From DASXMT01 sp036521415 (lineage in GTDB: Bacteria > Actinomycetota > Acidimicrobiia > Acidimicrobiales > RAAP-2): a DNA stretch of 64,000 nt. Each line of letters begins with the position of its first letter. The stretch's first letter is position 1. Location: NCBI GenBank assembly GCA_036521415.1, contig DATDHU010000071.1:1-64000 (forward strand), written 5' to 3'. Under the pieces are notes generated by a model. The model was not told the DNA's origin. It saw only the letters and a program-made list of their open reading frames with translations, and did no database searches. The position numbers and the translations under genes are program-made. Positions 8,203 to 17,320 of this stretch are shown in pieces.

Positions 8203-9774
8203 GTGTCCGAACGGGGGAGGGGCGTCAGGACGCGATCCTGGGCCGCGACGCTGGTCGTCGTGATCGCGGCCGCCGGCAGCACGGCCACCCTCTCGGCCCC
8301 GGCTGCCTCGGGCCAATCCCCCAATCCGGTTGGGGAAAGCCCGGTCGGGGCCGTCGCCACCGTGACGGTCAGCCGGGTCAGCGCCCAGACCATGGACGGC
8401 TTTGGCGCATCGGGCGCCTGGTGGCCCAACGACCTGATCAACTTCCCCAAGGCCACCCAGGAGAAGGTCGGGAACATGCTCTTCTCTCCCTCCGGAATTG
8501 CGCTCAGCACCTGCCGGTACAACATCGGCGGCGGTGGGGTCGGCGTCACCAATCCGGCCCGGGCGCCTCAGACCGTCTTGCGGAGCCCCGGGGTCTATGA
8601 CTGGACCGCCGACGGGGCCGGCATGCGCTTCCTCCGGTTGGCCCACAGCCACGGCGTACCCGTCTTGGTCGGCTTCGCCAACAGCGCCCCCACCGAGTGG
8701 ACGACCAACCACAGAAGCTGTGGAGGCCAGCTCGTTTCTGCCGACGAGGGCGCCTATGCCGCCTACCTGGCCCAGATCGCCCATCACCTGCGTGCCGCCG
8801 ACGGCATCACCCTGTCCGACATCAGCCCCATGAACGAGCCCGACGACAGTTTCGGGACGTGCGGGCAGGAGGGCATGGCCGTGCCCGTCGGGCAGCGCGC
8901 CGCCGTCGTCCGGGACCTGGGGACGGCACTGGCCGCACCTGCGCCGGCCACGCGGGTGATCGCCGATGAGTCGAGCCTCGCCGCCTTTCAGTTCCTCCAG
9001 GAGGTGCCTCAGTGGCTGTCGGTACCGGGTACCTCCCCGGGGCTGGCCGCGCTCGCCCACCACGCCTACGACTTTCCCACCGACGCGCAGGCCGCGCCCG
9101 TGTCCGCGCTCGCCTCTCGCTTCGACAAGCCGCTCTGGATGACCGAGATCTGCTGTTATGACGGAAAGGGGCCGGGACCGGTCGTGGGCTTCGGCCAGCA
9201 GTATGACCCGACCATGGCCAGCGGCATGTGGCTGGCCGACACGATCAACCAGGATGTGGCCGTGATCGGGGACTCGCAATTCGACTGGTGGACCGCACTC
9301 TCGAGCCAGCTGGGCTGCGACCCCGTGGCCGACAAGGCCTGTGCAACCAGCGTCAACGGTTCGGGATGGAACGACGGCCTGCTGTACTACGACCCCAACT
9401 ACCGCACTGACGGGAACCACGCCGTCTACCCGACCAAGCGCTACTCGGTGCTTGGCAACTTCAGCCGGTACGTGAGACCCGGCGCCGTACGCCACGGCGT
9501 GACCGGTGTCCCCGCCGGGACCGACGTGCTGGCCTTCGAAGGACCACGGAACTGGAGCGTGGTCGTCGTGAACGACAACGGGCCGGCGGTCGCCCCGATC
9601 AGCCTCCGTCTCGTCCTGCCCGGCGGTGCGAGGGTCCGCGCCACCGGAGCCTTCCAGACGAGCGACACCAAGGATCTTGCTCCGGTGTCGCGCCCTCGCC
9701 CGGTGACCGGCGCCGGTGGCGTTGTCCGGGTGCCTTCGCAGAGCGTGACCACCTACACGTTTGCCAAGGGTTGA
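8203..9774 (+). CDS. Secreted GH30-like glycoside hydrolase
   Basis: A 523-residue exported protein. A Sec-type signal peptide occupies about residues 1-37 (basic RGVRTRSW, hydrophobic core, AxA-like cleavage near SAPAASG). The catalytic (beta/alpha)8 domain starts with QTMDGFGASGAWWPNDL, typical of glycoside hydrolase family 30. The expected acid/base glutamate is in SPMNEPD (E212) and the nucleophile in WMTEICC (E315). A beta-sandwich follows from about residue 420. GH30 enzymes cut beta-linked glucans, galactans, fucosides or xylans; the specificity is not visible. The start is GTG shortly after GGGGGAG. It probably degrades polysaccharide outside the cell. Confidence 0.75.
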   Translation: MSERGRGVRTRSWAATLVVVIAAAGSTATLSAPAASGQSPNPVGESPVGAVATVTVSRVSAQTMDGFGASGAWWPNDLINFPKATQEKVGNMLFSPSGIALSTCRYNIGGGGVGVTNPARAPQTVLRSPGVYDWTADGAGMRFLRLAHSHGVPVLVGFANSAPTEWTTNHRSCGGQLVSADEGAYAAYLAQIAHHLRAADGITLSDISPMNEPDDSFGTCGQEGMAVPVGQRAAVVRDLGTALAAPAPATRVIADESSLAAFQFLQEVPQWLSVPGTSPGLAALAHHAYDFPTDAQAAPVSALASRFDKPLWMTEICCYDGKGPGPVVGFGQQYDPTMASGMWLADTINQDVAVIGDSQFDWWTALSSQLGCDPVADKACATSVNGSGWNDGLLYYDPNYRTDGNHAVYPTKRYSVLGNFSRYVRPGAVRHGVTGVPAGTDVLAFEGPRNWSVVVVNDNGPAVAPISLRLVLPGGARVRATGAFQTSDTKDLAPVSRPRPVTGAGGVVRVPSQSVTTYTFAKG

Positions 9775-9838
9775 GCACAAGCCGTGCTGCGTCGGAGGCG
9801 GCCCGCGTGTCCCGTCCCGAAGATGGCATGATCGGCCG

Positions 9839-10291
9839 GTGACCGGAGCCGCCGAATTGATAGACCGTCTCGGGCTCGAGCCTCATCCCGAGGGGGGGTG
9901 GTACCGGGAGACCTGGCGCGGGAGCGCCGACGGCGGTCAACGCCCCAGCGGGAGTGCCATCTTCTATCTGTTGGCTGACGGTGAGGTGTCCCGGCGCCAC
10001 CGCGTGGACTCGACGGAGATCTGGCACCACTACCGCGGCGCACCGATCGAGCTGCGGATCGGAGGTCCCGGTGCGTCCCGATCGTCTGATGCCGTGCACC
10101 GTCTCGGGCCAGAGATCGAGCTCGGTCAGGTCCCCCAGATAGTGGTCCCGCCGAGGGACTGGCAGGAGGCCCGCTCGCTGGGTGCGTTCAGCCTCGTCGG
10201 CTGCACCGTCTCGCCCGCCTTCGAGTTCAGCGGATTCGAGCTGGCCGAGCCCCACGAGGGCCGGTACCCGGGCATGGGTCCTAGGGGATGA
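9839..10291 (+). CDS. Cupin family protein (DUF985)
   Basis: A 150-residue cupin of the DUF985 family. It starts with LIDRLGLEPHPEGGWYRETWR and continues with SAIFYLLADGEVSRRHRVDSTEIWHHYRG, where the histidines and glutamate give the likely metal site, then the family-specific LGAFSLVGCTVSPAFEFSGFEL. Function in the family is unknown. I prefer GTG 9839: a CATGAT hexamer sits exactly six bases before it, and longer starts would overlap the glycosidase gene. Its 3' end overlaps the convergent reductase by 11 bases. Confidence 0.82.
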   Translation: MTGAAELIDRLGLEPHPEGGWYRETWRGSADGGQRPSGSAIFYLLADGEVSRRHRVDSTEIWHHYRGAPIELRIGGPGASRSSDAVHRLGPEIELGQVPQIVVPPRDWQEARSLGAFSLVGCTVSPAFEFSGFELAEPHEGRYPGMGPRG

Positions 10292-11210
10292 GGACGATCT
10301 TGCCCCTGGTGTGCCGTTTCTCCAGTTGGGCGTAGGCCTCCCGCACGTGCTCGAGGGGGTAGGTGGCCGCGATCGGCACGGTGATCCGACCCGACGCCAC
10401 CAGGTCGACCATGTCGGTTAGCACGTCGGCGCTCGAGGCTGTCGAGCTGCCTTCCATCTTGACCCCGTATACCTGCGCTGCGTCGAAGGCGATGATGGTG
10501 TCCACCCGGTCGGGCTTGACCCCGAGGTCGATGGCCAACTTGACGTAGTCCTCGCCGAAGGTGTCGATGAACGCATCCACACCGGTTGGTGCAGCGGCCC
10601 GGATGCGCTCCAACAGACCGGGGCCATAGGCGACGGGTGTCACCCCGATCGATGACAGCCAGGGATGATTGGCCTCCGAGGCGATCCCGATGACCGTGGC
10701 CCCCCGTACCTCGAGCAGTTGCACGGTGATCGATCCGACACCACCGGCGGCGGCCGACACCACGACCGTGTCGCCCGGACCGGCTCCGATCGCCCGGACG
10801 GCCGCGTAGGCGGTGACGCCGGCGACGAAGAGTGATCCGGCCACCTCCCAGTCCACGGAGGCAGGCTTGGGAACGAGTTGGGCGGCGGGAACGGCGACGT
10901 ACTCGGCCTGGCTCGCCCGCCGATCGGTCCAACCCAGCACCTCGTCGCCGGGGGTGAACCCATCGACTCCGTCGCCGGTCTCTGCCACCACGCCGGCCAG
11001 GTCAGTTCCCTCACCCGAGGGGAAAGTGGCCGGGAAGAGATCGGCGAGGAGGCCCTGGCGGATCGATGCCTCCCCCGGGTTGGTGCCGGCCGCCTTGACA
11101 GCGACCAGCACTTCGCCGGGCGGAGGGGCGGCCACCTCCACCTCGGAGACGTGCAAGACGTCCCTGCCCCCGTACTCGTCGAACCTGACTGCTCGAGCCC
11201 GTCTCGCCAT
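10281..11210 (-). CDS. Zinc-independent alcohol dehydrogenase/quinone oxidoreductase (MDR family)
   Basis: A 309-residue medium-chain reductase. It has the N-terminal GroES-like domain (VRFDEYGGRDVLHVSEVEV) and the NADPH-binding Rossmann domain with VVVSAAAGGVGSITVQLLEVRGA (about 135-157). No structural zinc cysteines are seen, which fits quinone-reductase-type members. ATG 11210 is chosen because GAGAGGAG lies seven bases upstream. It likely reduces quinones or enones with NADPH. Its 3' end overlaps the convergent cupin gene. Confidence 0.85.
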   Translation of the reverse strand: MARRARAVRFDEYGGRDVLHVSEVEVAAPPPGEVLVAVKAAGTNPGEASIRQGLLADLFPATFPSGEGTDLAGVVAETGDGVDGFTPGDEVLGWTDRRASQAEYVAVPAAQLVPKPASVDWEVAGSLFVAGVTAYAAVRAIGAGPGDTVVVSAAAGGVGSITVQLLEVRGATVIGIASEANHPWLSSIGVTPVAYGPGLLERIRAAAPTGVDAFIDTFGEDYVKLAIDLGVKPDRVDTIIAFDAAQVYGVKMEGSSTASSADVLTDMVDLVASGRITVPIAATYPLEHVREAYAQLEKRHTRGKIVLIP

Positions 11211-11312
11211 CGCCGGCTCCTCTCGTGTTGTCGAGTCCTCTTGCACCGGTACCCGGCTTCGGCCGCCCTCACACCGACGTCCGCCTTACCCGACGGGAGC
11301 TCCGGGAGTACG

Positions 11313-12113
11313 TCAGAGGGCGCCACCCAACCCCCTGCGAATTCCGGTCTCAACCGGCGAATAGGCACCGTCTGCCCGCTCGAGTACGAGGGGCTCCCGC
11401 GGAGCCAGCGGCGGTTGGGCGATACAACGTGGTGTCCCGCTCCGTACGGGTTGGGCCGCGTGGACCAGGAATGGATGACAGAGGTAGACGTCCCCGGCGC
11501 GCCCAGTGGCGAGGGTGGTGGGTCGTGACCCCGACACGTCGGCGGCGAGCTCCGAGGCCTGCAGTCCGGTCATGCCATCGATGCCGGCCGGAAACAGGAC
11601 CGAAGGTACGTCGAGGTGGGAACCGACTCGGATCTGCGTTGGAGCATCATCGGCTCCGACATCGGAGTAGAGGAACAACAGGAGTAGGGCGCGGTCACGG
11701 GAGGCGACGTTCACGCGCCACTGGCTGAAGTCCTCGGTGAAACCCTCGTCCGGGGGATAGCTGCTGTCGATGTGCCAGCCTGTGTCTCCCGGGTGGTCAC
11801 GATGTGGAAAGCGAACCACGAAGAGTCCGAGGTCCGACCGGGGCAGCCAGCGCCCGACGCCGACGAGCTGGTCGAACGCGGCCCAGAGCCGAGAGCGGTG
11901 GAATGCGTCCTGAAACGCCCCTGCGTCGGAGGGGAGGAGGCGGATAACCGGTCTCGTCCACGAGGAGGGGTCGTCAGGGCGTTGACCGAGGTCGCTCCAG
12001 ATGACGTCGAGACCGGCGGTGACGACGGCAGCGGGGACCACCTGGCGGAGGTGCACGAACCCGTCGGCCACGAACCGGTCTATGTCCTCGTCCGAGAGGA
12101 CGCCCGTGCTCAC
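11313..12113 (-). CDS. Phytanoyl-CoA dioxygenase (PhyH) family protein
   Basis: A 266-residue Fe(II)/2-oxoglutarate dioxygenase-like protein. It opens with LSDEDIDRFVADGFVHLRQV, the usual start of this family. The iron ligands are HxD in TGWHIDSSYP and the distal histidine in CHPFLVHAAQP; a following arginine (TPRCIAQPP) may bind 2-oxoglutarate. The substrate is unknown. The GTG start overlaps the stop of the upstream kinase-like gene by four bases (GTGA), and an AGGAAGGGGGG run lies inside that gene's end, so the two are coupled. Pairing of an APH-like kinase with a PhyH protein suggests modification of one small molecule. Confidence 0.82.
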   Translation of the reverse strand: MSTGVLSDEDIDRFVADGFVHLRQVVPAAVVTAGLDVIWSDLGQRPDDPSSWTRPVIRLLPSDAGAFQDAFHRSRLWAAFDQLVGVGRWLPRSDLGLFVVRFPHRDHPGDTGWHIDSSYPPDEGFTEDFSQWRVNVASRDRALLLLFLYSDVGADDAPTQIRVGSHLDVPSVLFPAGIDGMTGLQASELAADVSGSRPTTLATGRAGDVYLCHPFLVHAAQPVRSGTPRCIAQPPLAPREPLVLERADGAYSPVETGIRRGLGGAL

Positions 12114-12958
12114 GAACCCCCCTTCCTCGGTCTTCCCTCGTACGGCCAGCTCGCCTTCACCAGGTTCAGGTGGTGTCGGCCATGTCGACGCATCTCGGGA
12201 AGGCGGGCCTGTACCCAACACCAGGTGGCGACCCGAGCGCTGTTCAAGATGGAGAGGAGGGAGACGAGCTCCTGATCGACGACGGAGAATACCTTCCTGG
12301 CGTCCTCGGGCAGGAAGACAAGATCCCATTCGAGCGGGCCCCGGCAGACTCCTTCGAAGTCGATCCAGCGGATCCCTGAACGAGTGACCAGGTAGTTGCC
12401 GGCGTGAGGCTCGCCGTGGAGCGGCTGGCGCCGGTACACCCGGTCTTCGAGGCGCGGGAGCAGGGCATCGAACGCCGCCCGGAGAAGTTCGATGTCCTCC
12501 GCCGCCAGCGCGGCCATCCGTGTGCCGTCGGACAGTTCATCCCGGGCCTGCGTCAACCACAGGCGGAAGTCAGGCAACCTCGGGAAGTCCAGATCCTCCA
12601 TGGACTTGTGGACTTGACGCATCGACAGACCGATGTCTGGACCGGTCGTCCGGGCCGACAGGTCGCGGTCGAGCCGTTCCCAGAGGGTCACCATGAGCCC
12701 GGTGCCGGGATGCCATTGCGGCGTGGAGGCGGCCAGGGGCCCGCCCACTGGGGCACCGTGGGTGCTCAGAGCAGATGCAACCTCGTGTTCCCGTACCAGT
12801 TGCTCGGCCCCGCCGGCCGAGCTCCCGACTTTGGCGATGACGGGGTGGGGGCGGAGCCAGACCACCGTGTTGTGGGTCTCCTGGATGACGACAGGGTCGT
12901 CGCTGCGAACGTCGAAGAGGCGTCCGACCTCGACCGCGGCGAGACAGCCTGGCTTCAC
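12110..12958 (-). CDS. Aminoglycoside phosphotransferase (APH) family protein
   Basis: A 282-residue kinase-fold protein. The catalytic loop reads LHGEPHAGNYLV, where most APH proteins have HGD, so the catalytic aspartate is replaced by glutamate. The metal-binding segment IRWIDFEGVCRGPLEWD is standard, and VIAKVG carries the nucleotide lysine. I chose GTG 12958 because a CAGAAT hexamer lies exactly six bases before it (leaderless pattern); GTG 12994 would add 12 residues. The family phosphorylates antibiotics, choline, sugars or amino acids; the substrate is unknown. It is coupled to the dioxygenase gene downstream. Confidence 0.78.
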   Translation of the reverse strand: MKPGCLAAVEVGRLFDVRSDDPVVIQETHNTVVWLRPHPVIAKVGSSAGGAEQLVREHEVASALSTHGAPVGGPLAASTPQWHPGTGLMVTLWERLDRDLSARTTGPDIGLSMRQVHKSMEDLDFPRLPDFRLWLTQARDELSDGTRMAALAAEDIELLRAAFDALLPRLEDRVYRRQPLHGEPHAGNYLVTRSGIRWIDFEGVCRGPLEWDLVFLPEDARKVFSVVDQELVSLLSILNSARVATWCWVQARLPEMRRHGRHHLNLVKASWPYEGRPRKGGS

Positions 12959-13063
12959 GGCTCCATTCTGGCGTGATTGCCGGGTAGCGACCACGCCTCC
13001 GAGGTGGTCATTCGGACCGCACTAACATCCGCCGGAGTTCAACAGCTTCGAGAAGGGTGCGTC

Positions 13064-13966
13064 ATGGCAGACATCGGGTACGACGGAAAGGTGGCGATCG
13101 TCACCGGCGCTGGAGGAGGACTGGGCCGCGAGCACGCCCTTGAACTGGCGCGACGCGGCGCACGGGTGGTGGTGAACGACCTGGGCGGATCGGTCCACGG
13201 AGAGGGTGGGGGAGAGGGACCGGCCCACACCACAGCCAAGGAGATCGAGGACCTCGGCGGCGAAGCCGTGGCCGACAGCAACAGCGTGGCCACGACCGAA
13301 GGCGGACAGGCCATCGCCCAGGCGGCTCTCGACGCCTTCGGATCCATCGACATCCTGGTCAACAACGCCGGCATCCTCCGAGACAAGTCGTTCCACAACA
13401 TGACCCCGGACCTGGTCTCCGCTGTGCTCGACGTACACCTCCGGGGCGCGTTCAACGTGACCCAACCGGTGTACGCCCACATGCGCGAGAAGGGCTATGG
13501 CCGAATCGTCAACACCTCTTCGAACTCCGGCATCCTGGGCAACTTCGGCCAGGCCAACTACGGAGCGGCCAAGCTGGGCTTGGTCGGCCTCACGCGCGTC
13601 CTGGCCATCGAGGGCCGCCGGTACAACATTAAGGCCAACGCCATCGCCCCGGTTGCGTTCACTCGCATGACCGAAGAGATCCTCGGGGCCGACCTGGGAC
13701 AGAAGCTCGACCCGAAGCTCGTCACCCCGCTGGTCTGCTGGCTGGTCTCCGACGATGTCGACGTCAGCGGCGAGGTCTACTCGGCCGCGGGGGGAGTTGT
13801 GGCCCGCTTCTTCATCGGGTTGACTCCCGGCTACTACAACCCCGATCTCACCGTCGAGGACGTGCGTGACCACTGGAGCGAGGTCCGGGACGAAGAGGGG
13901 TACATCGTCCCCGAGGACTCCTCCGGCGAACTCCAGAAGCTGGCCAAGACCCTCGGGGCCGGGTAG
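13064..13966 (+). CDS. SDR family (3R)-hydroxyacyl-CoA dehydrogenase-like protein
   Basis: A 300-residue short-chain dehydrogenase. The cofactor motif VTGAGGGLGREHALELARRGA is followed by VNDLGGSVHGEG, a hallmark of the dehydrogenase unit of peroxisomal multifunctional enzyme type 2 (HSD17B4) and its bacterial relatives. NNAG and the catalytic YGAAK (YxxxK, about residues 164-168) are intact. It likely oxidises (3R)-hydroxyacyl-CoA with NAD in beta-oxidation of fatty or steroid side chains. ATG 13064 has AGAAGGG upstream; the extra residues of a longer reading do not match the family. It is divergent from the APH-like gene. Confidence 0.87.
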   Translation: MADIGYDGKVAIVTGAGGGLGREHALELARRGARVVVNDLGGSVHGEGGGEGPAHTTAKEIEDLGGEAVADSNSVATTEGGQAIAQAALDAFGSIDILVNNAGILRDKSFHNMTPDLVSAVLDVHLRGAFNVTQPVYAHMREKGYGRIVNTSSNSGILGNFGQANYGAAKLGLVGLTRVLAIEGRRYNIKANAIAPVAFTRMTEEILGADLGQKLDPKLVTPLVCWLVSDDVDVSGEVYSAAGGVVARFFIGLTPGYYNPDLTVEDVRDHWSEVRDEEGYIVPEDSSGELQKLAKTLGAG

Positions 13967-14005
13967 CCGAACCCCCCAGAGAGGGTGGGCGCCGACTAGG
14001 CCGCG

Positions 14006-14377
14006 CTACTCCTCGGAGACGAGATCGTCCTCGGTTAGGCCCACTTCGCTCGGGTCGACCTCGGAGAGGTCCACATCGTCCAGGGTGAGCAGCGCATCGA
14101 GCTCCTCGGCCATGCTCGTGATCTCGTCGGCCTCGTAGTAGCTGCGGTTCAGAGTCAGGGTGAGCTGCTGTTGGACCATGGCCAGCGCGTCCTCAGCCGC
14201 AGCCGCTGCGTCGTAGATGGAGAACAGCCTGGCCTGCATGGCCTGGGCCGATACGAACCGGGTACCCCGGGTCTCCGCCTCGGCGGGGAGCGAACGAAGG
14301 AGGTCTCCAGGAGTCGGCTCCCGGTCCTCGTGTGTCACGTCCTGTGGGTTGCCCTGTTCGGTGCTGACATGCTCCAT
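14006..14377 (-). CDS. Conserved-looking acidic hypothetical protein
   Basis: A 123-residue protein I do not recognise. The first 40 residues are polar and probably disordered. The middle (about 41-95, FVSAQAMQARLFSIYDAAAAAEDA and following) is predicted helical with coiled-coil potential, and the last 30 residues are very acidic (LDDVDLSEVDPSEVGLTEDDL). No signal peptide or membrane segment. GGAAG precedes the ATG, supporting a real gene. It stands alone between two genes on the other strand. Confidence 0.6.
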   Translation of the reverse strand: MEHVSTEQGNPQDVTHEDREPTPGDLLRSLPAEAETRGTRFVSAQAMQARLFSIYDAAAAAEDALAMVQQQLTLTLNRSYYEADEITSMAEELDALLTLDDVDLSEVDPSEVGLTEDDLVSEE

Positions 14378-14579
14378 GTCGCTACTTCCTTCACGTCTTC
14401 GATCCGTCGCTTCAGGATCTCGTTCTCTGCTTGTCCAACACCGACCGGCCCGGTCATCTTCCTCACCAGGGAAATGGCCCCTCCACCCAGGGGTGATCTA
14501 CCCGATCGCCGGGAATTCCATGCCGTAGGCACTACGATGTGACTGTCTCATTGGGGGCGTCAATCCCGGGGGGGAATTC

Positions 14580-15890
14580 ATGGTGCAGATCACACGTCGG
14601 CAGTTCTTGACGGCCGCGACCGGTGCCGCAGCACTGGCTGCCTTCGGTGGCATCGGGTCACCGGCCGGGGCGACGACCCGGACCCCGGCCAAGGCGAAGA
14701 AGCCCACGCAGACGGGCGGGATCAGCGATCCGAGGCAGGCACCCTTTGACACGGTTGTCGTCTTGATGATGGAGAACCGGTCGTTCGACCACCTGCTCGG
14801 TTGGATGCCCGGAGTGAACGGCAAGCAGGCCGGGCTGACCTATCCCGATCTCCACGGGAAGCCGGCCCGTACCGCGGCGCTCGGGAGCAACACCCAGGCC
14901 TGCGGGGACAAGGACCCGGCTCACGACTGGGTCTCGGTGGCCAAGCAGTACAACGACGGCAAGTGCAACGGATGGCTTCAGACCCAGACCACGGGGGACC
15001 ATTTCCCCATCGGGTACTACGGCAAGGCACAGGTCCCGATCCTGGGCGCGTTGGCCAGCAACTACACCCTGTTCGACCGGTACCACTGCTCGTTGATGGG
15101 GGCCACGTATCCGAACCGCTTCTACCAGTTGAGCGCGGCCACCGACGTCGACGAGACCGGGGTGTTCCCGGGCGCTGATGGGCCGCGTCCGAGCAACCTC
15201 GACGTGGCCATCTTCGACCGGACCGGTGACGCCGGACTGACCGCCGGCTACTACACGTGGGGTGAGCCGATGACCGGGCTCTACGCGTCCAGGCGCTACG
15301 ACTCGATCACTTACCCAAAGGACCAGTTCTTCGCTCAAGCCAAGGCGGGGACGCTTCCCAACGTGACCTTCATCGATCCCGACTACACCGATGCGTCAGA
15401 GTTCCTCGGGACGTCGAACGACTATCACCCCCATGGCAGCATCGAGGCGGGTGAGGGCTATGTCCGGGACGTCCATGATGCCCTCAAGGCCAGCCCGCAG
15501 TGGGACCGTATGGTGTTCGTCCTCAACTTCGACGAGCACGGGGGCTTCTTCGACCACGTGGCGCCGCCTGTCGTCAAGGACAACAACGTGAACCCGAACC
15601 CGGGACCGCACCCCGACTATGCACGACTGGGGTTCCGGGTCCCCGCCATCGCCATGGGGCCGTTCGCCCCCAAGAAGGTCGAGACGGCTGGCCCCTACGA
15701 GCACTGCTCCATACTCCGCATGATCGAATGGCGCTGGGGGTTGCAGCCGATGACCGCCCGCGATGCCAATGCCAAGAACCTGGCCGACGCGCTCGATTTC
15801 ACTTCCCGCCGAAAGGCGATCAGCCTGCCGGCCTTCGAGCCGCCGACCCCGCCGGCCGCCTGCCCGAGCCCGAGCGTCGCCCTGGCCTGA
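14580..15890 (+). CDS. Tat-exported phosphoesterase (phospholipase C/AcpA family)
   Basis: A 436-residue alkaline-phosphatase-superfamily enzyme related to bacterial phospholipase C and acid phosphatase AcpA. A twin-arginine signal is clear: ITRRQFLTAATGAAALAAF with cleavage near residue 30. The metal and nucleophile block VVVLMMENRSFDHLLGW lies at about 59-75, and NFDEHGGFFDHVAPP near 320 completes the site. It probably hydrolyses phosphodiesters or monoesters outside the cell, for example to obtain phosphate from phospholipids. A seven-G run lies just before the ATG. It faces a convergent binding-protein gene, with a hairpin between. Confidence 0.83.
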   Translation: MVQITRRQFLTAATGAAALAAFGGIGSPAGATTRTPAKAKKPTQTGGISDPRQAPFDTVVVLMMENRSFDHLLGWMPGVNGKQAGLTYPDLHGKPARTAALGSNTQACGDKDPAHDWVSVAKQYNDGKCNGWLQTQTTGDHFPIGYYGKAQVPILGALASNYTLFDRYHCSLMGATYPNRFYQLSAATDVDETGVFPGADGPRPSNLDVAIFDRTGDAGLTAGYYTWGEPMTGLYASRRYDSITYPKDQFFAQAKAGTLPNVTFIDPDYTDASEFLGTSNDYHPHGSIEAGEGYVRDVHDALKASPQWDRMVFVLNFDEHGGFFDHVAPPVVKDNNVNPNPGPHPDYARLGFRVPAIAMGPFAPKKVETAGPYEHCSILRMIEWRWGLQPMTARDANAKNLADALDFTSRRKAISLPAFEPPTPPAACPSPSVALA

Positions 15891-15902
15891 GCTGGACCTG
15901 AC

Positions 15903-15939
15903 TCAGGCCTCATGGCCTGGCCCCGCATGGCCAGCCTGA
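15903..15939. terminator. Probable bidirectional terminator hairpin
   Basis: TCAGGC at 15903-15908 pairs with GCCTGA at 15934-15939, and GGCC blocks inside can pair further. It lies 13 bases after the stop of the phosphoesterase gene and before the end of the convergent binding-protein gene, the expected place for a shared terminator. No T-tract is present. Confidence 0.35.
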
Positions 15940-15990
15940 CCTGACCGGGGGATCGGCCCCCGGCCAGCCCGGTACGGGAGAACGATCAGA

Positions 15991-17253
15991 TCAGCGGGAG
16001 ATGCCCTTGTAGCTGGCGGGGAAGAACCCGTTGGGATTGCAGACGAAGCCGGTCTTCGGATCCGGGCTGATCCGACTCCACTTCCCGTTCTCGTACTGGG
16101 CGACGAGCCAGCACTGCCCGGGGATCTTGTGGGCCGGGTTCTGGGTGGACTCCAGGCCGTCGGCGTTGAACGACGTGACCTTGTCCAGCTGGGCGTCGAG
16201 GCTACCCCGGGTGGGATCGGGCCCGGCCGCCTTGAGGGCCTGGACGAACAGCTCGGCATTCATCCAGGCGTCGACGGTGTACACATCGAGCTGGGTCTGG
16301 GGGTCCACCTTCTTGACCCACTTGTCGAAGAGGGCCACCGCCGGAACCGTTTTGGCATCCTCGCCCCGGTACAGCGCGGTCGTCCCCGTGAACAGGTAGC
16401 CGTTTCCGGCCGAACCGGGCTTGAAGTCGCTCTCATAGGCGTTGGCCCCGCTCAGCAGCAGGGCGTCGAGATTCTGCTGCTTCATCTCCTGGGCGATGGT
16501 GGCCTGGTAGGCCCCAGTCTGGGTGGGCAGGAAGACCAACTTCACCCCCACGTTCTTCATCTTGATGATGTCGGGCAGGAACGTGGTCTCGGTGTAGCCG
16601 GCGTCCCGGGAGTACACCCAGTTGTAGCCCAGGCTCTCGGTGAGGGCACGATCGGTCTTCTCGGCCGCCAACACCGACGCGGTGGTGTTGTCGCCGATCA
16701 TCCCCACCGACTTGATCGCGGCAGGGTACTTCGACTTGAGCCACTTGTAGGGCCCGGTGATGTTCCCCCCGTTGACCGCCGGGGCGGCCGAGTACAGGTT
16801 GGGATCCGTGTACAGGCTCGGGTTCAGTACCTCGGTGACGATGGGGAGCTTGTTCGCGTCGATGATCGGCTGTTCGGCGTTGTCGAGCAGCGAGAACCCT
16901 CCGACGATGGCGAATTCGTTCTTGGCGATGCTCTGTGTCGCGTTGGCTATCGTTCCCGACGAGAAGGCACTGTCCCGGGCGTCGAGCACCAGCTTGCGTC
17001 CGTTGACCCCGCCCTGGCTGTTGATGTAGGCGAAGTAGGCCTCGGTCCCGATCTTGGCCCCCTCGAACAGGCCGGGAACTGGCGCCGAGATGTCACTGAT
17101 CGAGCCGACGGTCACCGTCGTGGGCGTGATGCCCGGTGTTGGCGGGGCCGCGGCCGAAGCGGGAACGGAGCCGCCGGTGCCGGCCCCGATCGCGCTCGCT
17201 CCCATGACCAGAGCGATTCCGGCCGTCGTCATCCTGCTCCTGAAATACCTCAT
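15991..17253 (-). CDS. Branched-chain amino acid-type ABC transporter substrate-binding protein
   Basis: A 420-residue periplasmic-binding-fold protein of the LivK type. A Sec signal peptide spans about 1-35 (MRYFRSRMTTAGIALVMG to ASAAAPP) without a lipobox cysteine. The mature domain begins TPTTVTVGSISDISAPVPGLFEGAKIGTEAYF and includes GGVNGRKLVLDARDSAF, standard for this family. Ligands in the family range from amino acids to aromatics and amides. ATG 17253 is preceded by a run of Gs that could serve as a ribosome binding site; the longer upstream reading is not homologous. No permease or ATPase genes are nearby, so its partners must be elsewhere. Confidence 0.85.
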   Translation of the reverse strand: MRYFRSRMTTAGIALVMGASAIGAGTGGSVPASAAAPPTPGITPTTVTVGSISDISAPVPGLFEGAKIGTEAYFAYINSQGGVNGRKLVLDARDSAFSSGTIANATQSIAKNEFAIVGGFSLLDNAEQPIIDANKLPIVTEVLNPSLYTDPNLYSAAPAVNGGNITGPYKWLKSKYPAAIKSVGMIGDNTTASVLAAEKTDRALTESLGYNWVYSRDAGYTETTFLPDIIKMKNVGVKLVFLPTQTGAYQATIAQEMKQQNLDALLLSGANAYESDFKPGSAGNGYLFTGTTALYRGEDAKTVPAVALFDKWVKKVDPQTQLDVYTVDAWMNAELFVQALKAAGPDPTRGSLDAQLDKVTSFNADGLESTQNPAHKIPGQCWLVAQYENGKWSRISPDPKTGFVCNPNGFFPASYKGISR

Positions 17254-17320
17254 GGGTCCCCCCCTTTGTGACACCCGGCTTCGCACCGGGTGGCAGTGTC
17301 GTGTCTCTACAAACAGTCTC

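Noticed and set aside
8062..9780. Open frame of 572 codons on the minus strand opposite the GH30 gene
   Set aside because: It mirrors the third-position GC bias of the real gene, has low-complexity Gly/Arg/Val composition and resembles no family.
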